From the NCBI GenBank assembly GCA_018105865.1, contig CM030834.1:1787173-1851172 (forward strand): a DNA stretch of 64,000 nt, written 5' to 3'. The position numbers and the translations under genes were made by a program. The DNA comes from Metaphire vulgaris. Its lineage: Eukaryota; Annelida; Clitellata; Crassiclitellata; Megascolecidae. Of this stretch, positions 35,155 through 46,181 are shown piece after piece. The first letter of the stretch is position 1. Each line of letters begins with the position of its first letter. Under the pieces are notes generated by a model. The model was not told where the DNA came from and ran no database searches. It worked only from the letters and a program-made list of their open reading frames with translations.

Positions 35155-35155
35155 A

Positions 35156-35205
<50 letters not shown>

Positions 35206-35460
35206 ACGCGTAACCGGCAAAGGCCGTTGCGTCACCACTTTGCCATGTCCATGTGCGATGGCTTGTTCCCACAGAGACGTGGAAGTAGAGCCGCTTTGTT
35301 GCTGAAGTTGGTCGAGCCATCTCTTTCTCGGGCTTGCATCTCCAGGTGGCGTCAGGCGGGACATCTGACGATAGGAGGTCGACACAGCATCGCAGGAGAT
35401 CTGGTTAGCTGGCTTCTAGTCGGGCTACATGCTGCGACCAAAGTATTCAATGCATAGCCT
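35155..35460 (-). mobile_element. RTE-like LINE 3' end with (TGA)n tail
   Basis: The minus strand reads MSRLTPPGDASPRKRWLDQL, then SLWEQAIAHGHGKVVTQRPL and PVTR-stop. This is the RKRWLDQ...W--A--RGH...TR terminus of RTE-type elements, followed by (TGA)n at 35156-35206. Copy B retains only the last part. Confidence 0.75.
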
Positions 35461-35528
35461 AGAACAACCCGGTTTCAACTCTAGGCACCAAAAAGAAAGT
35501 GAAACTGAGGAATTTGTGGCGTTTCAGC

Positions 35529-35716
35529 CAGTGGCGGCTCCGCCGGGAGGGCCAGGGGACCCGTGCCCTCATATTGAGTGCCTGGCCCCCAAGTGGCCCC
35601 CAGTTGGGACCCTATACTTAATGCTACATACATTAAACAACAAATGGTTGGCCCCCATGATTAGAAGTTGCCACCCCAACGGCCCCCCCACTTGCCAAAT
35701 CCTAGAGCCACCACTG
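35529..35716. mobile_element. hAT MITE (CAGTGGCGGCTC family)
   Basis: Ends cagtggcggctcc and agagccaccactg. Flanks gtttcagc/atttcagc (7 of 8). Confidence 0.85.
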
Positions 35717-36193
35717 ATTTCAGCCACTGATGGATTCTTATTACTAGTATTATTAGCAATTGTTTAATTGCTCAATTTTAGGTTTAAACTATTATTAATA
35801 ATTATTATTATAATTATTAATGTATCTATTGTGTATCTACTGTATACTGCTTGCTTTGCTATATTGAATTAATTCTTGTGTACGACCGACAAAGTTTGGT
35901 CAGCTGTCTCGTTGCAGGCAGCAGAGGACAAAAATATTTTCTAACAACAGTATTGGTCATGAAAGATAATGTCTTCAAAACTAGATTTTGGCTTGCTCTT
36001 CTCTTATTTGTCTGGTCGGAATTGAATAAAACAATCTGTTTTATCGTAATTGAGTGAAACGTTAACGCTCAGTTACTCATCACAAGGAGAAAACGTGTAA
36101 CTGTATCAATGATCGAGAAGATTGGGTACTTAGACTGATTTTGACTTGTGAGATTTTTCCTGATGTATTAGTTCCCCTATAAATGACTATGCT

Positions 36194-36785
36194 CAGTGTT
36201 GAGACCAATAGTTGAAGTTGTAATAGTTAATAAAGGTCAACCAATAGTTGACCAATAGTTGTTGTTTTGATTAATTTTTCAATACTATTGCCAATAGTTG
36301 AGCTTAAACAGTATTTAAAATAGTTTTTCAATAGCCAATAGTTCACATCTATTTAAATAGTATTTAAACACTATTTATTTTTAAATGTTAAAATGAAAAC
36401 TGCATTATCATTTATCACTGGCGAATGTTATAATCTAAAAGCACTGTCACTAGTTATCTTCAAGATGAGTAATACAGTCTCCTGTTAGGTTATTCACCAA
36501 AAGTTTTGATTAATTTTTAGGAGTAGCAGTGTCACAAATGTTTTGTCACTTAAGGGATTTCCACGCTTTGAGAGTCATATTCCCAGTCTGTCAGTTTGCG
36601 GTTTCGTTGAGATGATAACATAATAGAACTATTTAACATCAAGTATTTATAATTAGTGCTAAACTATTTATAACTACTATTTAAATAGGTAAGTTCGATA
36701 ACTATTTAAAATAGTTGTTTAAATAGCATAGAACTAATTAAATAGTATTTAAATTGTATTGACTGTTTCAATAGTTACAACACTG
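36194..36785. mobile_element. hAT-like element made of short iterated motifs
   Basis: The left end CAGTGTTGAGACC and right end GTTACAACACTG are inverted over CAGTGTTG. Perfect duplication actatgct (36186-36193, 36786-36793). Nearly the whole interior is degenerate CCAATAGTT and ATTTAAATAGT units in both orientations. No ORF. Confidence 0.85.
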
Positions 36786-37491
36786 ACTATGCTACTGAAG
36801 TTCGTGTTCATAATGCATGTCTTAATCTCTAGACCGAAGTGATAACGGTAGGTTTTTTATTCTTTTATCGTCGTCATCATCATCAAAATCATCGACATCA
36901 ACATTTTAATCCGTATTTCATGGTTTTTAGCGTATGTTAGGTCATTCACAAAGTGAAGAATCACCAGTGCGTAACATTTAAATGGTGAACAGCTTGCTAC
37001 GCTGTGGCTAGGTTTACATTCGAACCCGACATCCTTCGGTTGCTTGTCAAGAACTTTACCACTACTACTCCTCTTCGCCAGACACTATATGTTTGCTCTC
37101 GTCGCTCTTGTTATATCCGTTTGACGAAGCTTAACACAACTGCCTTAAAAGTGGAAATAGATCACAAAGAAACGCGTGCTGCATAGAGAAAGAAATGATT
37201 CATTGCATTATACAGACTTAAATTGCAGGCTATTGAGTGTCAACAGGATTTTGCGTGATTTTTTCAGAATATTATAAGCAATGTTGGTTAAATTTTAGTC
37301 CATTATGAGCGATTTTCGTAGTCAGTTGTTGAGATGGTGTTTCCGTAGATGTGAAGCCTCGAGTACATTTCCTCTTGTTTTTGGTCTTTGCTGAATAGTC
37401 TACTTGCGTCTGCACCAGAGTCTCGTAGGCTGCTTCGTTTACTTTTGATGAATGATTATTTCCAATGCCACTTGTATTATGTTCCTCCTCT

Positions 37492-37588
37492 TGTTGTTGT
37501 TGTTGTTCTTCTTCTTGTTCTTGTTCATGTTCTTGTTCTTGTTCTTGTTCTTATTCTTGTTCTTGTTCTTGTTCTTCTTGTTCTTGTT

Positions 37589-37619
<31 letters not shown>

Positions 37620-37645
37620 TTCTTCTTCTTCTTCTTCATCTATTC
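37492..37645. repeat. TTG/TTC compound microsatellite
   Basis: Runs of TTGTTC, TTC and TTG units. The long open frames across it are low-complexity artefacts. Confidence 0.95.
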
Positions 37646-37731
37646 CTTTTGGATCTGACTGATTTGAGATTTGATCTGCAACCGAAACAACTGCATTCAG
37701 TTGCAATTTCGTATCAATTGCTAATCAAATG

Positions 37732-37919
37732 TAGTGGCGGCTCTAGGATTTGGCAAGTGGGGGGGGCGTTGGGGTGGCAACTTCTAATCATGGGGGCCAA
37801 CCATTTGTTGTTTAATGTATGTAGCATTAAGTATAGGGTCCCAACTGGGGGCCACTTGGGGGGCCAGGCACTCAATAGGGGGCACGGGCCCCCCTGGCCC
37901 CCCGGTGGAGCCGCCACTG
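37732..37919. mobile_element. hAT MITE (CAGTGGCGGCTC family), reversed
   Basis: Inverted relative to the other copies: it starts tagtggcggctctagg and ends ggagccgccactg. Perfect duplication atcaaatg (37724-37731, 37920-37927). Confidence 0.92.
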
Positions 37920-38340
37920 ATCAAATGAGGCAATTAACACAAAAACCAATACATTCGATATTCATATTTAAAACAATCACACAAATATTGAAATGTGGGA
38001 TCAACGGGGTATTTTTCAGAGTCACTAGGTATGCAAAGAAAACCCTTTCATTTTTTATTCAAATTAATTATGTTTACATTTATTCAATCTAATCAGCGTT
38101 GGCTTGCCTTATCGTATGAGCATTAAAGGCAGATAAATTACCAAGTGAAAAACCGCTTCATGTCCGAAACACCGTGTTCTCTGATGTGAATGCAGTCTGC
38201 TATTTTACTGATATAAATATTACAATAGCTAATTTTGAAACGTCAAATTGCGGCCTGAATAAATTGTCTGTTCAGATATTCATTTAATTTTCCCCTTTCT
38301 CTCAATTCTTGTCTACGAAATTTGATGTTCAGCTTTGAAA

Positions 38341-39504
38341 ATGGCGACGGCAGAGGTAAATAAACCCTATGCCACGTCAATGAATTCTTGCAACTGTCTC
38401 AACTCTTTCCTGAATTAATAAAATTATACAATGAGCAAAAGTCCTTTGGTAATACACTTCTTCAGTGCTTACCAAAGGCACCATTGCTCTAATTTCAACT
38501 ATCATCGATACTACTGCTTAGGCCTATCAGTCGTAAAAACATAAAATATTTTTTGGCTGACATACTCTTTCTCTGATGACTGCAGAATTTCTTATACAGC
38601 AGTAGTAATAGGACAAATGCTCATTTAGGTTATGAGTTTAATGTTCGATAAATGTTCTAGTATGCTACTAAATCTGTAACCGAATTAGATAACAAAACAT
38701 CAATGGCTCATTCGTTTGTTAGTGTAAAAAGTAGTTTATCAAAGATGCTTTCCACAGAAGCATTTCAAGCAAGAATTTGATTTTTCTTCTCTGATTAATC
38801 GGTTTTCATCGAGTTCTAAAAATTACAGCATACACCCGATTTTAATATGATTTATTTAAGATTTTATGCAGACCACTAGGGTGATAGCAGTGCGACGTTT
38901 AATCTATCACCGATGACAAGTAGCTGAGACCATATCTCCCATTGTATATCGCATTTAGGTCTACAGATGGCTTCAAAGTGGGAGGTTGCTTTTTGAAATC
39001 GATGGACTATTATCACTCAGGCACGCGCATAAGTGATCATAGCCTATAGATATACCAAGTCACGTGCCACTGTGAATCAGGAACAGAAAAATCCGTTATC
39101 CTGTTTCAAAGTGTTACTTCAATTTAATAGCTCTTCTTCGCCGAAGTTTCGCTCCTACCCTAGCTAAAATTTCAGCATAGGCTAATGTCGTCAGATGATG
39201 TCTAACGCTGCGGTGGTCATCTCTTTTGGTAGACCAGTGGAGCACAAACTCTGGCCCGTGAACCAAGTCCGGTCGGCGACGTGTCGTCGAGTGGCCTGCA
39301 ATGTTCAGCGTGAAAGGCAAAACATATATGACGAATTAGTGTAAGGGTTGTGGACAAATGGAACAGTTTGGACGAGGTGGGAGTGACAGTTGAAACAGTA
39401 AACGGATTCAAAGGCTATCTAGATAAACTAGGTTATTGAATGCAGATGGTTACATCAGTGGTTTTCACACAGGCTTACTTAGCCTCCTAAACCACTTAAA
39501 ATCA

Positions 39505-39573
<69 letters not shown>

Positions 39574-41516
39574 TCGTTAACATTAACTGGACGTGAAGCT
39601 TGCTTGGCAACGTTGCGATTAAACCACCAACGTAATATATCAGTTCACGGCTTCATGACTTTGACCAAAGCAGATTGTTAATATTTTTTACCGATCAGTC
39701 CATTGCTAAAAGCCAAAATATAGTAAGCTAAAGAATAGAATGGCATCTTCCAGAGGATCGAGAGTCCTCTTGTTGAATCAAATTTTTCACACGACGGCCG
39801 CCGCTTCCTCCATAAGAGTTGTAAAATATTTTGGGGTGCAAGATGGCCAACTTGTGCCTCATTGCAAATTTCGCCTCTTTTGGCAGTCTACAGTAGTAAC
39901 CCTCTAAAATCACACATAAGAGTAAACTTCTATTAGGCCGATTTGATCGAGCCCTCTCACTTTTTAAAAATGGAAAGGAAGGCGAGAGACACATATGGGT
40001 TGTCCCCTCCAACTTTTTCATCCAAGTTTATCTCTATGACATCACAGAACCTACATTTAGTTTGCTTCTCTTCTAATTGCTTCGTTGAAATTATGGGATA
40101 AACAGGCAGGCAGAAGCATGTATGCTTACCACAGTCTGTCTGTTTCAGGTTTTGCTTTATCAGTGGCGTAGCAAAAAGTAAAGTAACTCGGGCATTGCCC
40201 GTAATAGCCCGGACGCTGTTATAACACTGTATTTGATCCAAACGTTTAGAATTGCCTAAATTGTGGTCGATACAACTGGTCCATGCCTATGGGGCGCACA
40301 TTGCCGAAGTCCCCGTTCCAACTTATTGCTTACTAGTAGTAACAATTTTTAGACGTCTGACAATATTGTCTGTGAGCCGAAAACATTTTCACAATAAGAC
40401 TTCCGCAAGCAATTTACAATTTTACAACATATTCTGATTCTAATGAATTGAATGAAACCACAATTTCCATGGTGGTTGTTGTTCTAAATTCGCCCTCGTT
40501 AGCAGCATTATGATCTTCTGCTACTTTTTCTTTATTTTCGTGGCATGAATTGAATAATGATGCTGCACTAAATTGTTGCCTTTTATTACTGAATACTTTG
40601 CAGGCGAAGATGTCTCTTGTGAATCGAGAATCAATGCGGAAGATGGAAAAGGTGGAATTGGTTTTTGGATATTCGTATCTAAATGTCTTTATTGTGCCAG
40701 TGTCACTACTGCGGTTATGATACTAAATCAAAACTGATGGCTCACGCCAACTATACAATTCATGACTATAATAATGATTATCAACACGCACTGGGTCAGA
40801 GATGGCAAAAAGGTCACTCAAATTCAAAATTACCCTTGACTCATGTGACCCATAGAAAATCTTACCCTTATAATCTTCTCTTAAGTTATTTCTCACATTG
40901 GTTATCGCGTTTTGCTGCATGCTGCTTTATAATTGAACGATTTCATCATGTGTTCTATGATGGTCATTATGGTTTTTGGGTTTAGTAATAGCCACGGTCA
41001 GGTAGGCCCCTATTTTAGCGTACTTGCGGATGTAATAAAGGTTACACTCCATGGGCTCAGCGCCCGTACGGATAACTGAAGTATTAGCGCCTTCAGTTTT
41101 ACAAAGCAACCGCCAAATGAGGGCGGTTGCCAGCCTTTCCCTCGCCGCCTTTCCTTCCACCGAATTAACACCCGATGTACTCATTCACAGCTGAGTCGAC
41201 TGGAGGGGGGCGCTTGGAACAGAAGCAACCGAAAAGTTTCTGCCGCGGCCAGGATTCGAACCACGGACCTCAAGATTGGCAGACCAGTGCGCTAACCACT
41301 GCTCCACCGCGCACCGCAGGATGTTATAAGCGCAGCAGCAAAACTAAAACAAATTGTCATCTAGACTCACGCTCATACATCCTGCATATATTCAGCATGA
41401 ATACAGCACTCGTTGATAACGTTGTTGCAGGAAAAAAAATTTAATCGGGCAAGAAGAAAAGTGCAAGCTGTAGCGTCGTCTGCAAAAAGGCAACTGCGTC
41501 GAAAACGAAAAAGAAG
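38341..41516 (+). CDS. Uncharacterised gene, first exons
   Basis: I do not recognise this protein. Exon 1, 38341-38355, encodes MATAE and is followed by donor gtaaat. Its start sits in AAAATGGCGAC, a perfect YY1 site of the kind found at many animal first exons. Exon 2, 40604-40651 (acceptor after a long pyrimidine tract, donor gtggaa), encodes AKMSLVNRESMRKMEK. Exon 3, 41431-41516 (donor gtacca), encodes EKKFNRARRKVQAV and SSAKRQLRRKRKR, strongly basic and possibly a nuclear or nucleolar signal. All joins are phase 0. Later exons were not found; they may lie beyond the transposon at 42208 or be missed. The three-exon chain is inference from splice signals. Confidence 0.4.
39330..39575 (+). 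mobile_element. L2/CR1-like LINE 3' end with (ATT)n tail
   Basis: The frame reads VVDKWNSLDEVGVTVETVNG-FKGYLDKLGY-stop (TGA at 39437), the WNSLP...FK--LD C-terminus of L2/CR1 reverse transcriptases. Then cagtggttttcacac, cttagcctcctaaaccactt and (ATT)n to 39571. Confidence 0.8.
41250..41326 (-). repeat. tRNA-derived SINE head
   Basis: The minus strand has ggagcagtggttagcgcac (A box) and GGTTCGAATCC (perfect B box). The 5' end ggtgcgcggt and the segment after the B box do not pair into an acceptor stem with a CCA-proximal discriminator, so I call a SINE and not a tRNA gene. Confidence 0.6.
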
Positions 41517-41615
41517 GTACCAATGAAAAAAAACAAGTCATCATTTTTTACGAACGGTCAATTTATCAATTGCCATATAACAGTACTTAAAAGAGTCAAT
41601 AAAACAAGCTACACG

Positions 41616-41804
41616 CAGTGGCGGCTCCACCGGGGGGCCAGGGGGGCCCGTGCCCCCTATTGGGTGTCTGGCCCCTCCAGTGGTCCCCCCAGTTGGGACC
41701 CTCTACTTAATGCTACATACATTAAACAACAAATGGTTGCCCCCCATGATTAGAAGTTGCCACCCCAACGGCCTTCCACTTGCCAAATCCTAGAGCCGCC
41801 ACTG
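41616..41804. mobile_element. hAT MITE (CAGTGGCGGCTC family)
   Basis: Ends CAGTGGCGGCTCC and GAGCCGCCACTG. Perfect duplication gctacacg (41608-41615, 41805-41812). Confidence 0.93.
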
Positions 41805-41940
41805 GCTACACGTAACCTACTCATGCTAAGCTCATTACTTGCAATGGTCCATGATACCACAATGCAGTGCCTCTTGATTGCAGAGACTAAGATTTATAGT
41901 TCTTACTTATCATGTGGTGTATATAGGCTATGCATATAAC

Positions 41941-42076
41941 ACACACACACACATATATATATAATTATATATATAATTATATATATATATAATTATATAT
42001 ATATATATATATATGGAATCATATTATGTCTCCATACATTTTTTATCATAAGTCCTCTGAAACTGAGGGCGTAAAT

Positions 42077-42107
<31 letters not shown>

Positions 42108-42134
42108 GCAATATAATAATACAATATGATAATA

Positions 42135-42207
<73 letters not shown>
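41941..42207. repeat. TA/CA microsatellites around a retroelement tail
   Basis: (CA)n at 41941-41952 and 42137-42174 with several TA runs. Between them 42025-42080 (tccatacattttttatcata, cctctgaaactgagg) is the 3' hairpin of the retroelement family at 7362-8059. Confidence 0.85.
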
Positions 42208-42211
<4 letters not shown>

Positions 42212-44565
42212 GGTGGCCCAAAAAGACAAAGTATGAGATAGAGACCAGGGTACCATTTAATTTTGTACCTTTTACCAACTGTAGTACTAGGTAAAAATTT
42301 CAGGATCTTATTTTATCTGGAAGGGAGTGCTCAATGACCCACAAGTTTGACCATTGTACAGATTTCATAAATATTCTGTTACAATTGCCTGCTTACTGAT
42401 TTACACATTATGCAGTAAATGGACAAAGGTGTGCAACATTCCATGTTCAGGAAACATGTTTGACTGTTGTTAGCAATAAATTTACAAAGTGCAATCATTA
42501 TATCGGCGTGCTATAATAATAAAATTGTTGCAGTTTTACAGAAACAGTATCTAATATTACATAACGTGCCTACAATCAATGGCTTCAACCCACTGTTGTG
42601 AAATGATATTTCTTATTGGTACCAGGAACTTGGATCCACTAGTGAAACTACGGTACATCAGCTTCCAACCCTGAGACAAGTGCTGTAGCGTTCTATTACC
42701 GTCTAAAAGAAGTCAAGTCTGTGTGTGCTTAATGCTAGTCACTTTACAGTTGATGAGCTTTTAGCAGTTTAGTCCAAAGCCACTGTTCCAGTTACATTCA
42801 AGAAGCATGCTGTGGAAAACTAGAACAATACCACACTGTGTGGCAAGTTGGCAACGTTGAAAAAGAATATGATATGCCACTCTTTTGATGTACAGCAAAA
42901 ACAAGAACTGGAATTCACAAGACAAACAGACTCACTCTTTGATATTGCGCACGCTGATGCACTGACAGAAATCCGACTTGAGGAAGACCATAAATTCCTC
43001 ATTAATCAACGGGCTGATCGAAAGATGTTCATTTATACTGAAGGCAAGAAATTTACCCAAATGCATGAGCAAAGAGAAAGGAGAAAACTTAAATTAGAAG
43101 CACGGAGGGAAAACCTGCGGCCTGCATCAACTGCTGTCACTGGTTGCTGCATGACTGACACTGACATTGCTGAAACTTCTGACACTGGCATTTCAGTCGA
43201 TCTCACATCAACTCCGGCCAAAAGAGAAAGAAAACAACGTGAAGTCAGTGTTAATCATCAGCAGTGCTGTCCAGTACGAACGCCACAGGTGCAAGGTGCA
43301 TAGCAGATCTATTGTATTCTACAAAATCATTCTCTTCTGAGACCAGAGACATATTTAAGCTCACCAAGGCAGAAAAATTGGCCTGAAAGATTTGTTCTCT
43401 TTGGTGTCCTTTACTATACCAAAGTCATGGATTTCAGCTCCAGCTGAGGCCCAGGATCAGATCTGCAGCTTTGGGTTGATCTTGGAAAATTTGAACTAAT
43501 TGATCCACAGATTGATAAGGCTGCAAAGTCTGTTCTCAAATGGCATCTGTTTTGCCTTCATCTCTGAATATGTTGCAGTTGATGGCAAGGAAAAGCTGGT
43601 GTGCGATATGAGCAAGGAGCCCGGAGAGCGGAAAGTATGAAGTGATCCAGCCATTCTGAATGAAAGAGTTGTCCTTGGAGACTTCACTACAACTCGGACA
43701 TCATATACCAGATATCAGCAGAGGACTTAACAGCTGTGGAAGAAGCATTTATCATAGTTGCAAATAAAATGTGATTAGTGCAATGCGTCTTCCATTATCC
43801 AGCTGTATAACAATGAATGCACTCTATTTTGTGATGCCATTCATTTGCAGATACCACCTGGACACATTTTTAGACCCAGTAAAAATTGAGGGAATAATAA
43901 TATGGGAAATCTGTTTGCACGGAAAGAAACTATAGCTACTGGACAGTTTTCAGAAAAAAAGTTACAACCCTGAAATAAAGAGAAAGATTCCCTTTGGAGA
44001 GCTAAACATTGAATATCAGGAAAGGTGCAAAGTGTTTCTTCAATTTTTGTGACACTGCAGGAAGTACAGTTTTCTCAATAGACAAAGTTCTGCTCTTGTT
44101 TTATACAATACTACTAGTAGTGAATAGGTTCAGAAAGTTTCAGCCTCCTAGCTATGATATTTCTGATGTTATAGAGCTCTGAAGTTGTTAGAAATTTAAG
44201 TGGCTGTCGCGAAACGCCAAAAAACGGCCGACCCTAGGTACTATGAACGATGAATATCTTAAAAACTACTCAAGATAGCAGGCTAAAATTTTGCAGATTT
44301 TCATATGTATGTTTCAGGATCATTTGTGTTAAATTTCATAATTATTTGAGATGGTTGACCTGCAGTCATCTGTTGAATTGTCACAGAATGACTCAAAACG
44401 GAACATTTTTTGAATCTTTGTGGTCATTGAGCACTGCCTTCCAGTTGGAATGAACAGCTGAAATTGCATCAGAATACTACAATTACCTAATGGAACAAAA
44501 GTAGAGGGTACCCAGATCTTTAGCTTTAACTTTGTTTTTCCCCATGCAACTGTGAACCACCCTAA
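42208..44565 (+). mobile_element. 2.36-kb DNA transposon inserted in a TA microsatellite
   Basis: TTAGGGTGG at 42208 is inverted as CCACCCTAA at 44557-44565, and TA repeats abut both ends, so it split a (TA)n tract. Inside is one coding frame of 151 codons (separate entry) followed by decayed sequence. No DDE triad could be read in the remnant. The superfamily is undetermined; TA target use would fit IS630/mariner-like or other TA-specific groups. Confidence 0.7.
42848..43303 (+). pseudogene. Transposon-encoded protein remnant
   Basis: The 151 codons include DSLFDIAHADALTEIRLEED-HKFLINQR, a motif I associate with uncharacterised proteins multiplied in marine invertebrate genomes (often xLFDIAHxxAL...EDxxFLxxQR). 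A basic, Glu-rich helix follows (EQRERRKLKLEARRENL). The downstream continuation to about 44200 has stops and frameshifts. It is probably the N-terminal or DNA-binding part of a protein belonging to the enclosing transposon. Confidence 0.5.
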
Positions 44566-44588
44566 TATATATATATATATATATATAA

Positions 44589-44840
44589 AAGCAGCTAAGC
44601 AGGTGGCATACGTCGTTATCTAGAGTAGTTGGCGATTGCTTTCGCTAGACCCGTGCTTTACCTTCGCGGCTTAACGCTGTTACAGATTTATAGACGCCAA
44701 AGCGAAGAACGGCTTGTTTGTCCGCCGGGATCACTGCTAGATCCCAGGATGGTCAGTCATCCAAATACGAGCCGTGCTCGACGTTGCTTAGCTTCAGTGT
44801 TCTGACGGGAACCGGGCACACAGATAGGCCAAGTAGATAT
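44589..44840 (-). mobile_element. 5S rRNA-derived SINE (SINE3-like)
   Basis: The minus strand from about 44822 to 44738 reads like 5S rRNA: cggttcccgtcagaacac, gaagctaagcaacgtcgagc, tatttggatgactgacc, and it keeps the internal promoter region. The body ends in tggcgtctataaatctg, a CR1/L2-like 3' end. A 5S head with a LINE-type tail defines SINE3 elements. It is not a working 5S gene. Confidence 0.75.
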
Positions 44841-46181
44841 TTAGCATGTTAGACATAGTACCACATTTATATTAATTAGAATGCGTCACGTAGTTGAGAA
44901 CAGGCGATATGAAGAGTATGAATTAGACTTTGAACCAATGTTGACTATTTAACTGAGAGGACAAATATTTGGAAATGTTTAGAATGTCGTAACGGGAGCT
45001 GATGGAACGGTCTACACAGAAGTGAGTGTACGTCCCGACTGTGGGAAAACAGCTCAACCATCAGGCAGTCTTCCACAGAGTGCAAAACTATGTACCAGTT
45101 GACCACACCTGACAATGTCCTCCAGCTCCTCCCAAAATCTGAATCATAGTCTCTAATTCGTGCAGCTTTTGTGTTTTAGAATTATATTTCATTGAAACTG
45201 GTGACGTTTTGTGCAATTAGGCGAAAATAAGAGTTAAGACTGTTACGCTAGAGACAAATTTGGTAATGAAATCCTTACTGCATTCACACAGAGCTTGAAA
45301 TATGTAAAAAATACATATGCGTACATATTGCAAGATATTGAAAATCTATCTTCTTTTGCCAATTAACTTACAGTATTTGTTTTGTGTGTGTCTCCATTGC
45401 CATTTTATACAGTTATGGCTTCTAGTTAAAGATTTATACCATAACAGAGTTTGCCAAAACTATCAGGTGTTTGTCTTGCATCATATAATGAAGGTCATAT
45501 GCAGGATAGGAGGCCAGGGAGACGTTATCTCACGGCTTGCATCATTTGGAATGTTATCAAAACTCTCCAGAAGCATGTCAGAAAGACCCACTTGATTTCA
45601 GAAAATTTTGAATTATGCAGTGAGCTTTCCACTAGATGAAATCTAAGGACCTATATTAGTGAATTCTGGCAAATTCAAAATAGTTTAATAACTCCTTTGT
45701 ATCCTTCATTTTTGTGTTAGAAGTTATTGAACAGGTTATATAATTATAATTTGTCTCCAGTAACATTTCGACGTGTTGAATGCCAAGCAACCGAGGCAAC
45801 AGCGAGTATTGAGAATACTTTGATTACTGAATATTTGACAACAAAAGGAAAAACATTAAAAGGGTTCAAGTTTCGGGCAGATCTTTTCCACATTTAAATA
45901 CTTTTGGACCAACGCATTAAAAAGAGTAAAAAATTAATTATTTCAAATGTGTTTCGGAAAGCCAGGAGGATACAAAATAGGTAAAAGAATGTAGTTTCAC
46001 AAAATTTAAGTAAATCTTTGCAACGTAAAAACGTCGTAGTCATGAAATTAGAGCATAACATTTCAATGTAAAAAGCTGTGTTGTTCAGGCAAATCAGTTA
46101 TTAGAATGTTCGATGCTAAACTTATTTTGACGTCAAAACAGTAGCCTAAGTAATTGATACATTAAGTCTCTGGTTTCTATA

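Larger units (their letters stand above)
28898..35290. repeat. Segmental duplication, copy A
   Basis: Homology to 45022-51548 starts at gtgagtgtacgtcccgactg and runs through the whole Ig receptor gene to ggaagtagag inside a LINE 3' end. Copy A carries at least five insertions absent from copy B: MITEs at 29388, 29637, 30075, 31880 and 33617. Confidence 0.9.

Noticed and set aside
35008..35457. 149-codon frame with a long serine run
   Set aside because: The serines are an (ATC)n tract and the rest is the antisense of the RTE-like LINE terminus, which reads sensibly on the minus strand.
37388..38092. 234-codon open frame
   Set aside because: It is read through a TTG/TTC microsatellite and a reversed hAT MITE; no protein signal beyond low complexity.
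41250..41326. A genuine tRNA gene
   Set aside because: A and B boxes are good but the acceptor stem does not close; several diverged relatives show a SINE pattern.
44738..44822. A functional 5S rRNA gene
   Set aside because: Only part of the 5S sequence is kept, with many changes, and it continues into a SINE body.
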